From NCBI GenBank assembly GCA_030040055.1, contig JASHUK010000018.1, positions 1-7,192 of the forward strand: DNA of 7,192 nt, given 5' to 3'. The position numbers and the translations under genes are program-made. The notes below the pieces were generated by a model that saw nothing but the letters and a program-made list of their open reading frames with translations, did no database searches and was not told where the DNA came from. Shown here piece after piece: positions 6,205 through 7,192 of this stretch. Source of the stretch: Nitrososphaerales archaeon (lineage in GTDB: Archaea; Thermoproteota; Nitrososphaeria; Nitrososphaerales; Gagatemarchaeaceae). The number at the start of each line of letters is the position of its first letter. Positions within the stretch are counted from its first letter, which is position 1.

Positions 6205-6957
6205 TCAGGTTCCGGCCAGGACCTTCGAGCCAGAGATGGTGAACCCTGACCTGTAGACCGCTCCGGCGGCCCCTGAGAGCTCACCCACTTCGAGGGTGGT
6301 CCTTACGCTCCCCCTCCCCAGCCAGACATCCGACGCCCTGGAGTTGGACTTGATTATTTCTACGGCCTCTGAGACCGAGCCCTGGCTCTCGTGCGTCCGG
6401 GGGAAGAGCCTGAAGCCGTATGTGGCCCCGTAAGACGCAAGGTCTTTCGGAGTCCCCTCCCGTTCAAGCTCGACCGACACGGAAAGCGTCTCCTCGGCCC
6501 CCTTGACGCAGAACCCTCCGTACTTGGTCCCGGGGCCGGGGGGCTTCAGGCCGGGGTTGAGAGGATGGAGCTTCGTGAGGGAGATCCTGTCGGCGAGCCG
6601 CTTCTGGTACCCGTTCACTAGTCCTCGCAGGAGCGACCATTCGGTGCTGACCCACATGACTGGGAAGAAGATGCCCGGCCGGCCGTCGAACGAGCACTTC
6701 ACCCCCACCGCGGCCTCCTGGTAGAGAGTCCTGTCCGGCCGCAGGGCCGCCATGTCAGCTCCCGACTCGCTTACCGACACGATCTCGCAGACATAGGCCA
6801 TGCAATCGCCCCCTTCGACCGTGAAGGGCTTCGGGACCAGCAGTTCGAGCTTGGAGGGGTCCCCCCGGAAGTATACAGTGACGTAGTCGGCTCCGTAGTG
6901 CCACGGGCCCGGTTCGATGGCCGAGGTCCCCCCGGGAGCGAGAGGATGGTCCATCAT
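6205..6957 (-). CDS. Acetoacetate decarboxylase-family protein
   Basis: A 250-residue cytosolic protein with the acetoacetate decarboxylase (ADC) fold. In numbering from the start chosen here, GADYVTVYFRGDP at 22-34 and LLVPKPF at 39-45 match the N-terminal family pattern. YQE at 79-81 holds the conserved glutamate. FFPVMWVSTEWSLLRGLVNGYQKRL (segments around 97-121) carries the probable Schiff-base lysine K119. Classical ADC has two adjacent lysines there, and this protein has Lys-Arg. Characterised relatives include decarboxylases of beta-keto acids and also aldolase- or dehydratase-type enzymes, so the reaction is uncertain. I chose ATG 6957 (or the next codon, 6954) over ATG 6993. The segment between encodes a TATA-like box placed 29 bases before 6957, and a 250-residue length and lysine position are close to the clostridial enzyme. 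The aldehyde dehydrogenase follows after 38 bases, and a fumarylacetoacetate-hydrolase-family gene diverges upstream. Confidence 0.85.
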   Translation of the reverse strand: MMDHPLAPGGTSAIEPGPWHYGADYVTVYFRGDPSKLELLVPKPFTVEGGDCMAYVCEIVSVSESGADMAALRPDRTLYQEAAVGVKCSFDGRPGIFFPVMWVSTEWSLLRGLVNGYQKRLADRISLTKLHPLNPGLKPPGPGTKYGGFCVKGAEETLSVSVELEREGTPKDLASYGATYGFRLFPRTHESQGSVSEAVEIIKSNSRASDVWLGRGSVRTTLEVGELSGAAGAVYRSGFTISGSKVLAGT

Positions 6958-6982
6958 CCCTGGCCGTCTTCGGCCGTGAAGT

Positions 6983-6990
6983 GTATAAAG
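6983..6990. promoter_or_regulatory. Central TATA-like box in the divergent ADC/FAH spacer
   Basis: GTATAAAG on the plus strand reads CTTTATAC on the minus strand, so the box is nearly symmetrical. It is centred about 29 bases before the ADC-family ATG (6957) and about 34 bases before the FAH-family ATG (7020). No second A/T-rich box is seen in the 62-base spacer, so one element may serve both genes. The minus-strand spacing is the better fit to a leaderless start. Confidence 0.6.
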
Positions 6991-7019
6991 CATTCATCGG
7001 CGAGAGGCGGCCAGAAAGG

Positions 7020-7192
7020 ATGAGGCTGGCCACATTCAGAAGGAAGGGCGACGGGAGCGGGTCCGAGCGGGCCGGCCTGGTTTCAGGCGGGAAGGTCCGG
7101 GAGCTCGAGGGTGCGGCCACGGTGGAAGAGGCCCTGATCGGCTTCAGCCAGGGAAGGGCGCCGTCCGCAAGAGGGGCTTCCGTCGGTCTGGA
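7020..7192 (+). CDS. Fumarylacetoacetate hydrolase-family protein, N-terminal fragment
   Basis: The first 57 residues of a protein that runs off the right edge. It opens with MRLATFRRKG, followed by RAGLVSGGKVREL at about 17-29. This matches the N-terminal small domain of the fumarylacetoacetate hydrolase (FAH) family, in which a MRLATF start and a GLV-GG-V-L pattern are frequent. Family members hydrolyse or decarboxylate beta-diketo or unsaturated keto acids, for example fumarylacetoacetate, acylpyruvates or ring-cleavage products. The catalytic metal site (an E-x-E...D pattern) lies beyond the window, so neither activity nor completeness can be judged. The gene diverges from the ADC-family gene. 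AGAAAGG directly before the ATG is purine-rich but too close for a normal Shine-Dalgarno sequence. Confidence 0.72.
   Translation, partial: MRLATFRRKGDGSGSERAGLVSGGKVRELEGAATVEEALIGFSQGRAPSARGASVGL

Overview
The window looks like a GC-rich archaeal chromosome segment. Most gene starts have an A/T-rich TATA-like box about 26-33 bases upstream and no Shine-Dalgarno sequence, which fits leaderless archaeal transcription. Starts include TTG, arginine is mostly AGG, and there is a short Ser/Thr-rich secreted protein of a kind common in archaea. A TACK-type lineage (Nitrososphaeria/Thaumarchaeota or a relative) is my best guess, but no marker gene proves it. I see no rRNA, tRNA, CRISPR array, insertion sequence or long repeat, and no gene-free stretch longer than about 160 bases.

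Layout, left to right. Positions 1-907 form a divergent metal-handling pair. The first gene is the N-terminal part of a heavy-metal (probably copper) P-type ATPase that begins with a YHS/TRASH-like cysteine domain, on the minus strand and cut by the window edge. The second is a free-standing 50-residue protein made only of the same kind of domain, on the plus strand. Positions 967-2871 hold an M20-family metallopeptidase/amidohydrolase (plus) that meets, stop codon against stop codon, a two-CBS-domain protein with a C-terminal C2H2 zinc finger (minus). Positions 3034-3432 encode a small membrane-anchored or secreted Ser/Thr-rich protein of unknown function.

Positions 3562-7192 look catabolic. 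A saccharopine-dehydrogenase-fold enzyme that resembles lysine 6-dehydrogenase (plus) overlaps by 11 bases, tail to tail, with an NAD(P)-dependent aldehyde dehydrogenase (minus). The aldehyde dehydrogenase lies 38 bases downstream of an acetoacetate-decarboxylase-family protein (minus). Diverging from that gene, across 62 bases with one central TATA-like box, is the start of a fumarylacetoacetate-hydrolase-family protein (plus, cut by the right edge).

How they may work together (inference): the lysine dehydrogenase product, allysine, is an aldehyde that the neighbouring dehydrogenase could oxidise. Alternatively, the decarboxylase-family, aldehyde dehydrogenase and fumarylacetoacetate-hydrolase-family genes may form a separate module for a keto-acid or ring-cleavage product. 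The sequence alone does not decide between these.
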